Positions 12,118-22,194 of a stretch of DNA of 64,000 bases are shown here, one piece after another. The notes below the pieces were generated by a model, which had not been told where the DNA came from, ran no database searches, and saw only the letters and a list, made by a program, of their open reading frames with translations. The first letter of the stretch is position 1, and every line of letters starts with the position of its first letter. The position numbers and the translations under genes were made by a program. The stretch is from Lumbricus terrestris (Eukaryota > Annelida > Clitellata > Crassiclitellata > Lumbricidae). Location: assembly GCA_949752735.1 (NCBI GenBank), contig OX457040.1, positions 2,502,841 through 2,566,840 of the forward strand. The letters are read 5' to 3'.

Positions 12118-12230
12118 TTGCAGTTTAACGTCACTGTGTGGTAACAAAGACCATTAGCGACGCCCTCCTCCTTTATCAAGGCTTGGGACTGGCACTAGCA
12201 GAGTGCAACCAGTGGCGGAGTTATATGCAT
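12118..12230 (-). repeat. RTE-type LINE 3'-end repeat
   Basis: In reverse complement this reads as the 'agtgccagtcccaagcctgg...aaggaggagggcgtcgctaatgg' family followed by 'cacacagtgacgttaaac'. Similar copies occur at about 35155-35225, 50470-50570, 52235-52320, 54852-54910, 54958-55000, 60705-60790 and 63718-63790. The wording resembles 3' regions of RTE-type LINEs in animals from memory; no ORF is attached. Confidence 0.5.
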
Positions 12231-12325
12231 ATGCTCAGCACAGCTCTTTATGCATGTGAAACATGGACAATAAAAAGGTGGATCAGTACAAAATACTTGC
12301 ATTTGAAATGCAGAGCTATTATAAG
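12230..12325 (+). pseudogene. Tiny RTE-like LINE fragment
   Basis: The translation gives 'TALYACETWTI' and, after a one-base frame change, 'KKVDQYKILAFEMQSYYK'. This corresponds to the conserved '...YGCETWTLKK...FEMKC.RK' stretch C-terminal to the RT of RTE-like LINEs (compare 49900-49980 and 60200-60390). It is a relic of about 90 bp. Confidence 0.6.
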
Positions 12326-12846
12326 TAGCACGGCGGTTAATACCCCGGCAGTTAATTATACCAGACAGTTAATACCAGACAGCTAATCTAATCCCGACGA
12401 CAATAATTGATCCCACGACGGATAATCCCACCGACAATTATTCCCGCGACAGTTAATCCAACCGACAATCAATCCCGCGACATTTGATACCGCGACACTT
12501 AGTACCTGTACGCAGCACTGCAGCAGTACGAAAATTTGTACGATGACAACGTTACTGTTGTCCACAGTGTATATACATGTAGGTACCTCTGGGTTCAGGT
12601 TTTCCGGTGTACACTACACATGTAGATAAAGCGGATAAACGAAAAGTGGCGTGTAAACATGTAGCCTACAATCATCATGAAGGATTTTGAACAGACTATG
12701 CAAAGTTTAATCCGACAAAAGTTTCAGTGACATGGAGTTGAATTTCGATTGTAGTAACAAAGGCAGACAATCTGTAATTAATACATCGTAATTATGAAAT
12801 CAATAAACAGCGCTGCAATGCCATAATCACATTGTCAACATACATA
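12326..12846. repeat. CCGCGACAGTTAAT short repeats at the inner edge of the inverted repeat
   Basis: A dozen variants of the phrase 'aTACCGCGACAGTTAAT' (also CCCGACGACAATAAT, CCACGACGGATAAT) occur at 12328-12510. Related phrases lie within both arms (5370-5410 and about 13000-13040). They may be a degenerate subterminal repeat of a larger element. No gene is visible. Confidence 0.5.
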
Positions 12847-13225
12847 TCCCACCAGGGATATGGTTCATCGGTGCTAACTCGAAAGTCAGTTCCTTCGTGC
12901 AATGTCACATCTATTTAAATCGTAACGTGGAAGTGACGAATCTATTTTAATCAAAAGTAGTTAACATTGCGGTTCAATTGCTTCAATGGAATTTGTAACT
13001 GTCGCGGCATTAAGTGTCGCGGTTTTGAATGTCGTGGATTCAAGCTTGATCACGCCAAACAATTTTTTGCCTCTGTTGTCAAAGGCTGCTGTCGTTAAAA
13101 TAACTATTGATCTATCCATCAGTCTCTAATTGGACTTTCGGTTAGAAAGTCGCGGTCTTACACGGACTGTTGAATACATTTAAAAGGTGTCCAAGAAAAA
13201 CGACTTTAACTATTGGAATTCACGT

Positions 13226-13232
13226 TAGATTA

Positions 13233-13312
<80 letters not shown>
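13226..13312 (+). repeat. AAT trinucleotide microsatellite
   Basis: An (AAT)n run with one AAC interruption near 13278, ending in a G-run. It is the counterpart of (TTA)n at 5083-5166 in the left arm. Confidence 0.9.
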
Positions 13313-13314
<2 letters not shown>

Positions 13315-13376
13315 GGGGGGGCTACGTTGGAGACGAGAACCTGTAAAAAAGCTTTTATTATTTATTGCTTTTAACA

Positions 13377-14273
13377 CATTCAGCGCCCGGGACGTATATA
13401 TACGTCCCAAATATGGCTATCCGCTGGGCCCGGGACGTATATTTACGTCCTATATACTACCTATCTATTATCGATGATTGGCCTGCAGAGAGTTATTAGA
13501 CCGGCCTGTATTGCACGAATATGATGTACAGCCTTGTAGAGGTGACACCGGGCGAATGTTTTGAAACGCTTCAACACGTTCATAAGCCAGAAATACGAGA
13601 CTACTGGTCGACAGACCCCATACTTGGCACCCCTGACAGTAGTCGGTAACATCTTGTGAAGAAATCGCTACGAATTGATTCTGAAGTTTTGGCACTTTTC
13701 TACGAACTCTGCCACCATATCACAAGATAGACTTGGCAAACTGCAAACAATAACCGATTTGTTGCTGAAGAATTTTCAAAGTCTATATAGACCTGGTCAA
13801 GCAATCTCAATCGATGAAGCAATGGTTTTGTGGAGAGGGCGACTCCAATTTCGCCAATATATACCGGGGAAGAGACATAAATACGGCGTGAAGATCTACC
13901 TGCTCTGTTCTCCAAATGGCTGCGTCTACAACGCCAAGATCTATTGCGGTAAATCGACTCTCAACGCCAGATCACCGTACGGGCATGGAGAGACTGTCGT
14001 TTTGACCTTGGCAGACAGCCTGCTGGACAAAGGACGCACTGTATATGTGGATAATTTCTACACAAGTCTACCATTGGCTAAAGAGCTTCTGAAAAGAAAG
14101 ACGCTACTCTGTGGAACGCTTCGTTCGAATAGAAAGTATCTCCCACGCGATGTTGTTGGTACCAGATTACAACGTGGAGAAGTTGTTCGTCGTTGATGCT
14201 ATATACATTTTTCATGTAGGTTTTATGTGTTATATTCTCTGGCCCAGCCGGTAAAATAGGGCCGGCGTTGAAT
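13377..14273 (+). mobile_element. Defective piggyBac element inserted in the right arm
   Basis: The insertion starts after a TTAA (13373-13376). The left end CACATTCAGCGCC is matched by the inverse of ACATTCAACGCC at the right (about 14261-14273), followed at once by arm sequence; the right TTAA and a few bases have been lost. The left arm shows the empty TTAA site. Near the left end, 'gggacgtatat' repeats form imperfect palindromes. TTAA targeting and the transposase remnant together place it in the piggyBac superfamily. Confidence 0.8.
13590..14196 (+). pseudogene. piggyBac transposase, truncated
   Basis: This DDE transposase (DDE_Tnp_1_7 family) would cut and join DNA at TTAA. Upstream of the open frame, 'PEIRDYWSTDPILGTP' is readable at about 13593-13640, then a frame break and stop precede the main frame (13675-14196). 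That frame shows 'ISIDEAMVLWRGR', 'QYIPGKRHKYGVKIYLLC' and 'VYVDNFYTSLPLAKELL'. The first two catalytic aspartates (DEAM and VDNFYTS) are present. The frame stops after 'LQRGEVVRR', before the third catalytic Asp and the C-terminal Cys-rich domain, and the N-terminus is missing. It is therefore inactive. Confidence 0.9.
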
Positions 14274-15012
14274 GTCTGAGGGATCATATATACCTCGGGG
14301 GCTAAAAAAAGTAATAATAAAAATAATTTTTCTTCATTGAAACGCCTGTAAACGTACTGTACATGTTATGCAACAATCTTAATTAACATCAATCTTAACT
14401 AGGGCACACTAGCAGAACAGACAACCTGCAATACACGGCGCTAATAGCAGCCTACAAAGCACGTCCGCTCTATACGGGGCGCGAGCTCGTTACCTCTCTC
14501 TCTCTCCATGCCAGTGTGTTATCCAATGCGGTACCCGGCCCCGAGGTTGCTTTTCAAGTAGCAATATTTAATATAGAGTTATGTACATATTTATAATATA
14601 TACACATGATTTATAAATACAATGTTTCACCGACCATTGAAAGCATGACCTAATCAACCTACAGTTGTATTGTATATTATTGTATTGTATTGAGTTGTGT
14701 TGTGTAGAGTGCCGCAGATTTCAAATCCACCCATGGCGTCTTTTATGTTTACATTTCGCTGTGCATTGTGCGCAGCCATCCGACTCTCAGCTTGTTACGT
14801 GTTTTGTTCGCATGGTCGTTTTATGACGTGCTTTGCATTGAAGAGTGTTAGCCTACTGTGTTTATACTTGTTGTTAGCTACGTAATAGGTTCCAACATTG
14901 ACGCGTGGTTAAATCACTAGAAATCGAACCAATGTCGATGTTAATCACATTGGAGCATGTCAATTACCATGGTGCAGTCATGAGATGTCGATAAATATTT
15001 ACGGGAACCGAC

Positions 15013-15156
15013 CTTTTAGCGTTGGACAAAACGTCCATTTTAGCGTTGGACAAAACGTCCATTTTAGCGTTGGACAAAACGTCCATTTTAGCGTTGGACA
15101 AAACGTCCATTTTAGCTTTGGACAAAACGTCCATTTTAGCGTTGGACAAAACGTGC
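15013..15156 (+). repeat. 24-bp tandem array, six units
   Basis: Six head-to-tail copies of ttttagcgttggacaaaacg+tcca (24 bp) with one or two substitutions in the last two. The equivalent place in the left arm (about 2800-2840, reversed) has a single diverged unit, so the array expanded after the arms separated. Each unit contains GGACAAAACGTCC, a partial dyad. The regular open frames in several phases are by-products of the 24-bp period. Confidence 0.95.
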
Positions 15157-15575
15157 ATGTCATTATTGCACTGTCAACTGCATTTCGGAAGTCTTAAACG
15201 AAATAAGAATCGTGAATAAACACCTTTGTTAAGGAGTGTCATCAATCTATGATAAGCCTAGGATGCTTACGGTTGCTAGATTTTAGCGTTCACGGTCGGT
15301 ACCAGGAACTTCCCTTTACATCAGCAGCATTTTAAACACCAGGTGGAAATCAAAATGAAATAGGAAAGTGAAAACACCTCTGTTGAGAAGTGTCCACACA
15401 GTATAATATGGCTGAATTGCATACGGTTTTATCGCTTCCATGAAATTGTCATTTCATTTGAAACAACGTTTACGCCAACGACATTACTATGATAGACGCA
15501 AGATGTCATCAGACGCCGAAAACTAATAATTCTGCTACGTTCGAAGCCGCAACTCTCTGATCACTGATTACTAGT

Positions 15576-16748
15576 GCCGGTGTCACGAAATAGAGTATCC
15601 CCCGTATTAATTGTATTCCCCCAAAATAAAAAAGTCGAAAAAGCCGCTTCCGCGTGTATTTTTTGGCAAATTAATTTTCATCTGCTTTGTTTTGAACAAT
15701 GCCACTAACAGGCATGTTTATTCCTACTAGATAATTTGTTTTGCCCTGTTTTTAGAGCACTTAAAACATTTAAAACACTTAAGAACACTCAGAGTCACTA
15801 AATAAATTCGAGTTGCCTTTATCTGAGCACTAGATGTGTAACCCGGCGTTGCCCGGGAAATTTAGGGTTTTAAACACCACTCCCTTATGGTACCCAACGT
15901 TGACCGCTAAATTTCGAGTTTTTGCCAACCCTCTACCCCACCCCGCTTCCCCAAAAAGCCAAACGTAACACGCCCCGCTAGGGAAATTATTACTGGGCTT
16001 GTATGACGTCATTCGGGCTGTAGACTCTTTTACTGAAGCTCGATACTGTTTACCAAGGCGTGAGCGATGAAATCTGTTTTAAAACGCTTCTGTCTTAAAA
16101 CGCTAATAACTGGAGTTCTAAAGTGAAATTTCGGGTTTTAAACACTTCCCCACTCTGGTACCCATCGTTGACTGCTAAATTACGGGTTTTCGCCAACCCT
16201 CCACCCCACATCGCTTCTCCAAAAAGCCAAACGTAACCCGTCTCTGCGGGGCGCTACGGATATTATTACTGGGCGGGTATGACGTCATGCGGTGTAGACT
16301 CTTGAGTTACGCGCTTGTGTGATCAATTACTGATGAAATCTGTCTTAAAACGCTAATAATTTTTGTTTTGAACTGAATTAAAACCTGAAAATAGTCAATC
16401 TGACCTTATAATTTGGGTAAGAATCGATTTCAAAGGTTTTTTTAAACCGACGCTGTTTCATTTCCGAGCCTATTCTGCAGGGGAGAGTCAATTCTGTCAA
16501 AAGCGTACAAATAAACAAACATATGGAATTTCTGCCTTATAATATAGATTGCTTAGGACACTTAAAAACAATTAGAGTCACTTTAAATTTTGATTACAGC
16601 GTAATTGTTTTTATTATGCGCATTTGTCAAAAGAGGTGATAGAATGGTTTATCCCCCCGGATAGAATAGACCGGTCAATTCCATCCGGGGGGATAGATTA
16701 GTTCACCCCCCGGATAGCTTTCGGGATACTCCGTTTCGTGTCACCGGC
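15576..16748. mobile_element. TIR element split by a Helitron
   Basis: The left end GCCGGTGTCACGAAAT...GAGTATCC (about 15577-15600) is matched inverted at the right by GGATACTCCGTTTCGTGTCACCGGC (about 16724-16748), two or three mismatches over 25 bp. Inside the right end, CCCCCCGGATAG words form palindromes (16653-16720). No matching target duplication was seen, so the superfamily is unknown. Removing the nested Helitron (15830-16548) leaves about 450 bp with tandem 'cacttaaaa...agagtcact' phrases on both sides. Confidence 0.6.
15830..16548 (-). mobile_element. Non-autonomous Helitron, copy 1
   Basis: On the minus strand the element starts TCTATATTATAAGG and ends with a GC-rich hairpin CCCGG-GCAACG-CCGGG followed by TTACACATCTAG. 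The 5'-TC, the 3' hairpin about 10 bp before CTAG, and insertion between A and T with no target duplication are the Helitron signature. It is almost the same length (719 bp) as the copy at 27229-27951 and is very similar to it. No Rep/helicase ORF is present. Inside, ACCCGGAA/CCAACC-type blocks repeat twice. Confidence 0.85.
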
Positions 16749-17285
16749 TCCAAGAATCTACAAAGCAGGAGGGCGACGATAAACCGTCATATTCCTTTAG
16801 ATAGCTCACAGAAAATTACATCCTGCAGACAAAGTTGTTTAAATATTTTGTGCTTGCGCGTCACGGGGAGCGCAGTCGCATGTCAACTATTATAAGCGGT
16901 GATGTGCTATGCTGGAGCAACTGGTGAGAACTATTCAATAATTTCTGCTGACGACAATGTCTTGAATTATCACAAGGTGTCGTTAAACGAGAAACCTAAA
17001 GATAGGCAAGAATTAGACACCTCTAATAAGAGGCTTCAACAACTATAAATTACCAAATTTGTGAAACGTGATAATGAACGGGCGGTGTTTTTGCGTGATG
17101 CACCTAATGTCGATCAATGTGCAAGAGTTATTATATAGAGCTATCTAAACAAAGGTGTCCGATTGACGCTGTTAATTACAAACTTATATAATAGTTACCA
17201 ACTTTCACTGACATCTATCGGATAATTTGTATTTGGCGTCATCATGCATCAAAAAATTAATAGACCACAGAATAAATCCTACACA
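16749..17285. repeat. Background repeat, no gene
   Basis: Contains 'ggtgtcgttaaac' (16975), a full motif copy 'ttagacacctctaataagaggc' (17011) followed by 'caactataaattaccaaa', and an inverse motif 'caaaggtgtcc' at 17150. There is no coding content. Confidence 0.5.
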
Positions 17286-17461
17286 AATCAGAACGAAAAA
17301 GGAGAGGAAAAGAAGAAGAAGAAGATGATGATGATTAGGTTGACGAGGATCAAGAAGAAGAAGATGACGAAGATTAAGACAATGAAGATGATGAAGAATA
17401 TGAGGATGAATGATATAAGTAGATGATCATTAAGACGATGAAGATGACGATGACGATTACA

Positions 17462-17522
<61 letters not shown>

Positions 17523-17540
17523 TGATGATGATGATGGTGT
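17286..17540 (+). repeat. GAA/GAT-rich tract and (ACG)n microsatellite
   Basis: GAAGAAGAT-type imperfect repeats (17305-17450) lead into an uninterrupted ACG/GAC run of about 65 bp (17457-17522), then GAT/GGTGTT variants. Translations (poly-Thr, poly-Val, Lys/Met) are artefacts. Confidence 0.85.
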
Positions 17541-17574
17541 TGATGATGGTGTTGATGGTGATGATGATCACAAC

Positions 17575-17850
17575 ATCAGTGTTCGGACGCATATGTGGTT
17601 CAAACAAGTCTTACAAGAGAGGAGGTCCCCATAAAGATTGGTTGGACGATATAGTTGAGTGGTGCAGAACATCACCCGAGGAGCTGAGAAACATCGCTCT
17701 GGACAGACGACTGTGTAAGAAGTTAGTGAAAATGGCGTCGGCCAGTGGTTTGCGAAGAAGATATAATAATTAACTTAATAAATAAAGATTCTGTGTGTCT
17801 GTCTGTCTGTCTGTCTGCCTGTGTGTTTGTCTGTGTGTCTGTCTGTTTGA
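17575..17850 (+). pseudogene. LINE C-terminus with 3' simple-repeat tail
   Basis: The translation ends '...RGGPHKDWLDDIVEW', then 'SPEELRNIALDRRLCKKLVKMAS' and a stop at 17773. The 'GRP...W.DDI..W...(S)..EL...A.DR..W..LV' pattern is the extreme C-terminus of RTE/CR1-type LINE polyproteins. It is followed by AATAAATAAAG and a (CTGT)n-rich stretch (17790-17850), plausible as the 3' tail. Everything upstream of about 17575 is microsatellite, so only the end of the element survived. Confidence 0.7.
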
Positions 17851-20018
17851 TCGGAATGCATTTCAACAGTTTTTGAGCTTTTCACTCCAAACCTTCACTA
17901 CTGTGTAGGTCTCGGCATTGGACACCCCTTGGAGGGGTTGGTGAATCTATACCACCATGGGGACCAGGGTGGTGGGCGACAACCCTAATCGTTTGTTAGT
18001 AGAGTTGGTCAAGCCACCCGGATCGTATTTGATAATTATCCTAAGAGTGCATGAAGGCTGTCCTACAACATTTTGAATTTTAAATTTGAATTATTAGCAT
18101 TGCATAATTACGTGATTTCAAAATTCAAATTACCTTAATAACAAGGTTTCATCTAAGTAAGCCTCCGATGTGCTTTTTCAATGTAGTTGGAATGTGCTGT
18201 AATGGCTTATTACAAATTAATTATTTTTTTAAAAACAAAGGTATTTAACTCTCGATTTTTACTACACGTAAAATTTCAACTGTCTGTCACCATCATGCAG
18301 CTGACTCCATCAACTTTAGGAAAAAAACCTTTATAAATCGTGGAATGAATTCGATGAAGTCAAGTGAACAGAAGAAGAAGGTAATTACGATGAAGACGAA
18401 GTTGACGAAAATGGCGATTACCATGAAGAGAAAGAAGTAGCGTCGATGTCGTCGATTTTGTGTAACTTGAGATGTCATTAAACTGAAAAGACTGCACGCT
18501 AAGTTTGCAGTGGAATACAACACCTTAAATAACATGAATTATCATGTAATAATACAAGTCTTTGAGTGGAAAACCAAGCAATCATTTTTAATTAGAGGCA
18601 AATTTATTGTGTAGAAAAATTCCAGATGAAGATGATTCTATTGCAATGGACGGAAGTTTTTTCCCAAACGAAGCAGCAACTAAATCAGTGATGACATTTT
18701 AAAAATAGTTTATCATACTTTACGTTATGTTTACCTTACAGAGCGATTACTATCTGTTAATAGTGATTGTATTCAGAAGATCTGAACCTGCTCTATTGTA
18801 AATGATTTATATCGAATTTGAGGACGTTCCTTTCTACAAAATTGTCGCTAAACTCTCGAAATGATAAGGCTGATTTGTGCCACTAGCATCTTAAAAGTAG
18901 GCACTAAGACCAAAATGACTTGAGACAAATCATCTGCAGTCGGGACAATAGACGTTTACACAGCTATTGCTCTATTTATTATTTCAATGCCATTAAGAAT
19001 GCGATTAAGATTTACGAATACAGTACTGCATGAAAACCGAGGTATACACAAGTTTTGCAGTGTCTTATTGTTGCAAAGAAGCCTATTTCTCTGGTTCAAA
19101 CCGTGCTCCAAGTACACGGCCTAAAACTCAGGAAAGGGTGACTAAACCATCGAAAGCCGAAGGGAGAAGAGGAAAGTCACAAGAGCTCCACTCACTGAAA
19201 TGAGCTTGGACAGCATCGGGCACCTGTTTTTTTATAGATCAGACAAGGGGCACTGTAGAAATTGCGGGAAATCCATCATTCATACCACGTAGGACAAGTG
19301 TGAATTCAATCTGTGCCCCATGTCTAAAAAAGAACTGCTATACTTAGACTACCAATGCATGTCATAAATTGTCATGTGAAATAATAGACATGCAATATGC
19401 AGTCGTTTTTAGGTTTCTTATGCTATTTGACATGTTACTCTATCGTTGTTGCCATATGGAAACTTTTCCATGCATTCCCATTGTTGCCAAATGGCAACAC
19501 TAATTAATTTTAATTAGGCATTGCCTAATTACTAAATATTTTATGTGGCACAACATATTGGTCAAATCTCTTCAAAAAACACTTCAATTTTTTTTGCTGC
19601 TCTAGAAATAATTCGGACACGTAAGGATAAACACATAATTTTCTTTTTTTCTGTTTCAAAATTGACGATGTGATGATTTTTTGGTCTTTTCGATCCAAAA
19701 TCCTTAAGCTTGAGACTTTTTGCTCGACTTTCGTATATTTTTAACCCCGAAATGTCATTTTTAACCTTAAAAGTCTGAAAATTGGCTTCGAGGAAAAATG
19801 CTAGATTCTGACCAAAAAACCTTAGAAACCTAGACAAGGCAGAAAAACCTAGATGTTGGTGGAAAAAAATTACGAAAGGCCCTGTCAGTTTATGTAAAAA
19901 TTCTCCCATGTTCGGCGCTTATGTAGCATCGGCTCAAATCTTATGAAGGTGTATAAAAAGAAGGTATTGTCGGATCAACGGTAGATCGGTAACGTGGAAA
20001 TTTACGCTGTTTCTCAAA
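17851..20018. other. No recognisable gene; degenerate AT-rich DNA
   Basis: Nothing here is convincing. GATGAAGACGAAG-type tracts at 18365-18440 resemble the tract at 17305-17450. Small dyads occur at 18045-18115 (aattttaaatttgaatt / aaattcaaatta) and 19450-19500 (GTTGCCATATGG / TTGCCAAATGGCAAC). The 115-codon minus-strand frame at 19562-19909 has no recognisable motif and is probably chance. Confidence 0.4.
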
Positions 20019-20250
20019 AGGCGCGGTAATGCAGCGGGTATATTCGGTGCCCCGAAGGGTTGCAGGTTCGAATCCACCTCAAGTCGTCGTGTAGGGACCC
20101 TAGGCAAGTCCTTCACTCGCAATTGCTCAGCGCTTCGGCGTGAAACTCCGATGCAGTGTCCGCTCTGTAGTCGGGAGCGCCTCTGTGTGGAGAGCTTGAA
20201 GGGGCGCTATAACTAGTGCAAATACAAACATACACAAATACAAACATATA
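20019..20250 (+). mobile_element. tRNA-derived SINE
   Basis: The 5' part is tRNA-like: box A region 'gcggtaatgcagcggg' and a good pol III box B ggttcgaatcc (20065-20075). A conserved body follows ('gtagggaccctaggcaagtccttcactcgcaattgctcagcgcttcgg...') and then a tail segment 'gtcgggagcgcctctg...ggggcgctataac', with a degenerate AATACAAACATA 3' repeat. Other copies are at 53484, 57592, 59330, 60900 (partial), 62293 and 63139. It is a repeat, not a functional tRNA gene, because no acceptor stem closes. Confidence 0.9.
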
Positions 20251-20264
20251 TATGCGCCATCATA

Positions 20265-21965
20265 CGGCCAGAGATCAAAAAGCCTGGACTCGATCCGGAC
20301 AGTGATGTGGTCTCGAGACCGCGGCCTTGGTCTTGGTCTTGGTCTTGAATGAGGCGGTCTTGGTCTTGGTCTTGGTCTTGAAGGTCCGGTCTTGGTCTTG
20401 GTCTTGGTCTTGAAGGTACGGTCTTGGTCTTGGTCTTGAAGGCAAAAAAGGAATGTCATAAGAATTTTTCGTGAAGGAAAAGACAGCAAATTTTAAAATT
20501 TTAATCATCGGGCGACTAAAAAAAGGGCCGTCAGAAATTTCAAGCCGGAAAATTGGAAAAGTCCATGTATTTTTCAGAGAAATCATCAATCTAGCCTTTT
20601 TTCGACCGGTCTTGGTCTTGGTACACTCGGTCTTGGTCTTGGTCTTGGTCTTGGAACACTCGGTCTTGGTCTTGGTCTTGGTCTTGGAACACTCGGTCTT
20701 GGTCTTGGTCTTGGTCTTGGAACACTCGGTCTTGGTCTTGGTCTTGGTCTTGGATTTTTGGTCTTGTGCACAACACTGGATCCGGACAACATCAATAACT
20801 ACCGTCCAATTTCCAACCTGACGTTCCTCTCTACGATCATCGAGAAGGTAGTAGTTAGACAATTGGTGCCATACTTGGAATCGAGTAACCTCATGCCTAA
20901 GTTACAATCAGGGTTCAGGAAGGGTCATTCAACCGAAACCGTTCTCCTTCGGCTCATCTCTGATGTCTGTGATGCCATCGACGCTGGACATGTCACGCTG
21001 CTTGCGCTCCTTGATGTCCACCAATATGCCGATGACGCTCAACTGTACTTAACATGCCACCCGTCTGATGCACTGGCCTGTGTGTCAAAAATGCGGGAAA
21101 TTGTTAAAGAAGTACAGACCTGGATGTCCTCCAACTGGCTGAGGCTGAACCCGGACAAAACGGAATTCATATGGCTGGGCACAGGTCGGGCACGCTCAAA
21201 GATTGATGCTCAGGCGATTGAGGCGGCGTTCCCAAACTGGAAGACCAAGCATGTTGTTCGGGACTTGGGAGTACTGCTGGATAAAGACCTATCCATGGAT
21301 CAGCATGTCGGATCGCTCTGCAGGTCTTGCTTCTACCAACTGCGCCAGATCAGAGTCATTCGGCGCAATCTATCACATGAAGCCGCTGCCACTCTTGTCC
21401 ACTCGTTTGTGCTGAACCGACTGGATTTCTGCAATGCCGTCCTCGCTGGTCTCCCAAACTGCCGGATACGCCAGCTTCAGTCTGTCCTCAACTGCGCCGC
21501 CCGAGTCGTCGCTGACTTGCCCAAATTCTCGCATATATCAGCATATATGCGTGACACGCTGCACTGGCTTCCGGTCGTGGACAGAACGATATTCAAGATC
21601 ATCGTAATGGGCCGAGCGTCAGTGGTTGGCCTGGCGCCAGAATACATTAGTGAACTTTGTATTCCCGTCTCCAGCCAACCAGGTCGTCGGTCTCTGCGCT
21701 CTGCAACTCGTGGGGACTTGATAGTCCCACGCTCCCGTACAGTGATGCGGACACACCGCGCCTTCTCGTGTATTGGACCTTCATTCTGGAACAGTCTTCC
21801 ATTGGCAATTCGTGATGCTGCGTTGCGTGTTTCTCATGAAACATTCTCAAAGTTAATTAAGTCGCACTTGTTCAGAACTGCCCGGTAGCTGCGTTAAGCG
21901 CCTTCGTGAGGTTATTGTAAGGCGCTATATAAATGTTCATATACATACATACATACATACATACA
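20265..21965 (+). pseudogene. CR1/L2-like LINE RT, 5'-truncated, internally deleted, split by a hAT element
   Basis: RT motifs read 'NNYRPISNLTFLSTIIEKV', 'LQSGFRKGHSTETVLLRL' and 'LLALLDV', then jump directly to 'HQYADDAQLYLTC'. The segment that would hold the first catalytic Asp block (AFDTVDH) and the GSVLGPLLF block is missing, yet the frame stays open to 21888. Downstream are 'WLRLNPDKTEFIWLGTG', 'LGVLLDKDLSMDQHV', 'YMRDTLHWLPV' and 'FWNSLPLAIR'. The 3' UTR ends 'ggcgctatataaatgttcat' followed by (ACAT)n to 21965. The 5' portion is absent, and the element is cut at 20299/20779 by a hAT insertion. Confidence 0.9.
20300..20778. mobile_element. hAT-type MITE built from GGTCTT hexamer arrays
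   Basis: The ends CAGTGATGTGGTC (20300) and the inverse of CAGTGTTGTGCAC (ending 20778) form short TIRs. The perfect 8-bp TSD gatccgga flanks it at 20292-20299 and 20779-20786. Two arrays of the hexamer GGTCTT (20325-20442 and 20607-20765), grouped into ~30-bp higher units by 'gaaggtcc' or 'gaacactc' spacers, make up most of its length around a ~160-bp unique core. The interrupted LINE frame (KPGLDPD|NINNYRPIS) is continuous across one TSD copy. The long minus-strand frames are repeat translation. Confidence 0.9.
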
Positions 21966-22194
21966 AAGGTGTTTTATCCCACGTTTTATTTAACGCAGGT
22001 CTACTGTAACAGGCCCCGGTTGTATAGCGACATCTGACGTAATTTAACGGAGACGGAGCAATCGACGCCATTATAATTATAATTCACACACCATGAGTAA
22101 TATTATTTAATTTCCTTTTTTATTGCTTAGCGACACCTGTAGTCACCCTCCCACGATGAGTGCTTTTAAGTGTTGGATGTTTGTCACGAGAAAA

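Larger units (their letters stand above)
12847..15450 (-). repeat. Right arm of the 13-kb inverted repeat
   Basis: This is the reverse-complement partner of 2508-5568. It starts at 'atcccaccagggatatgg' and ends near 'tatcgcttccatg'. It carries a piggyBac element (13377-14273) where the left arm has an uninterrupted 'ctttaaaagc' site, and an expanded 24-bp array (15013-15156) where the left arm has one unit. It lacks the hAT MITE of the left arm. No host gene is present. Confidence 0.85.

Noticed and set aside
17374..17773. 116-codon ORF with poly-Thr start
   Set aside because: The first half is ACG microsatellite. Only the last ~55 codons (LINE C-terminus) are real, and they are annotated separately.
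19562..19909. 115-codon minus-strand ORF as a possible gene
   Set aside because: No recognisable motif, Phe/Lys-rich composition typical of AT-rich non-coding DNA, and no supporting context.
20040..20090. tRNA gene at box B ggttcgaatcc
   Set aside because: No acceptor stem or anticodon arm closes, and the same unit occurs seven times with a SINE body; it is a tRNA-derived SINE.
20127..20862. Minus-strand ORFs of 120 and 195 codons with KTKTKT / RPRPRP repeats, and the plus-strand LVLVLV ORF
   Set aside because: Pure translation of the GGTCTT hexamer arrays inside a hAT element.
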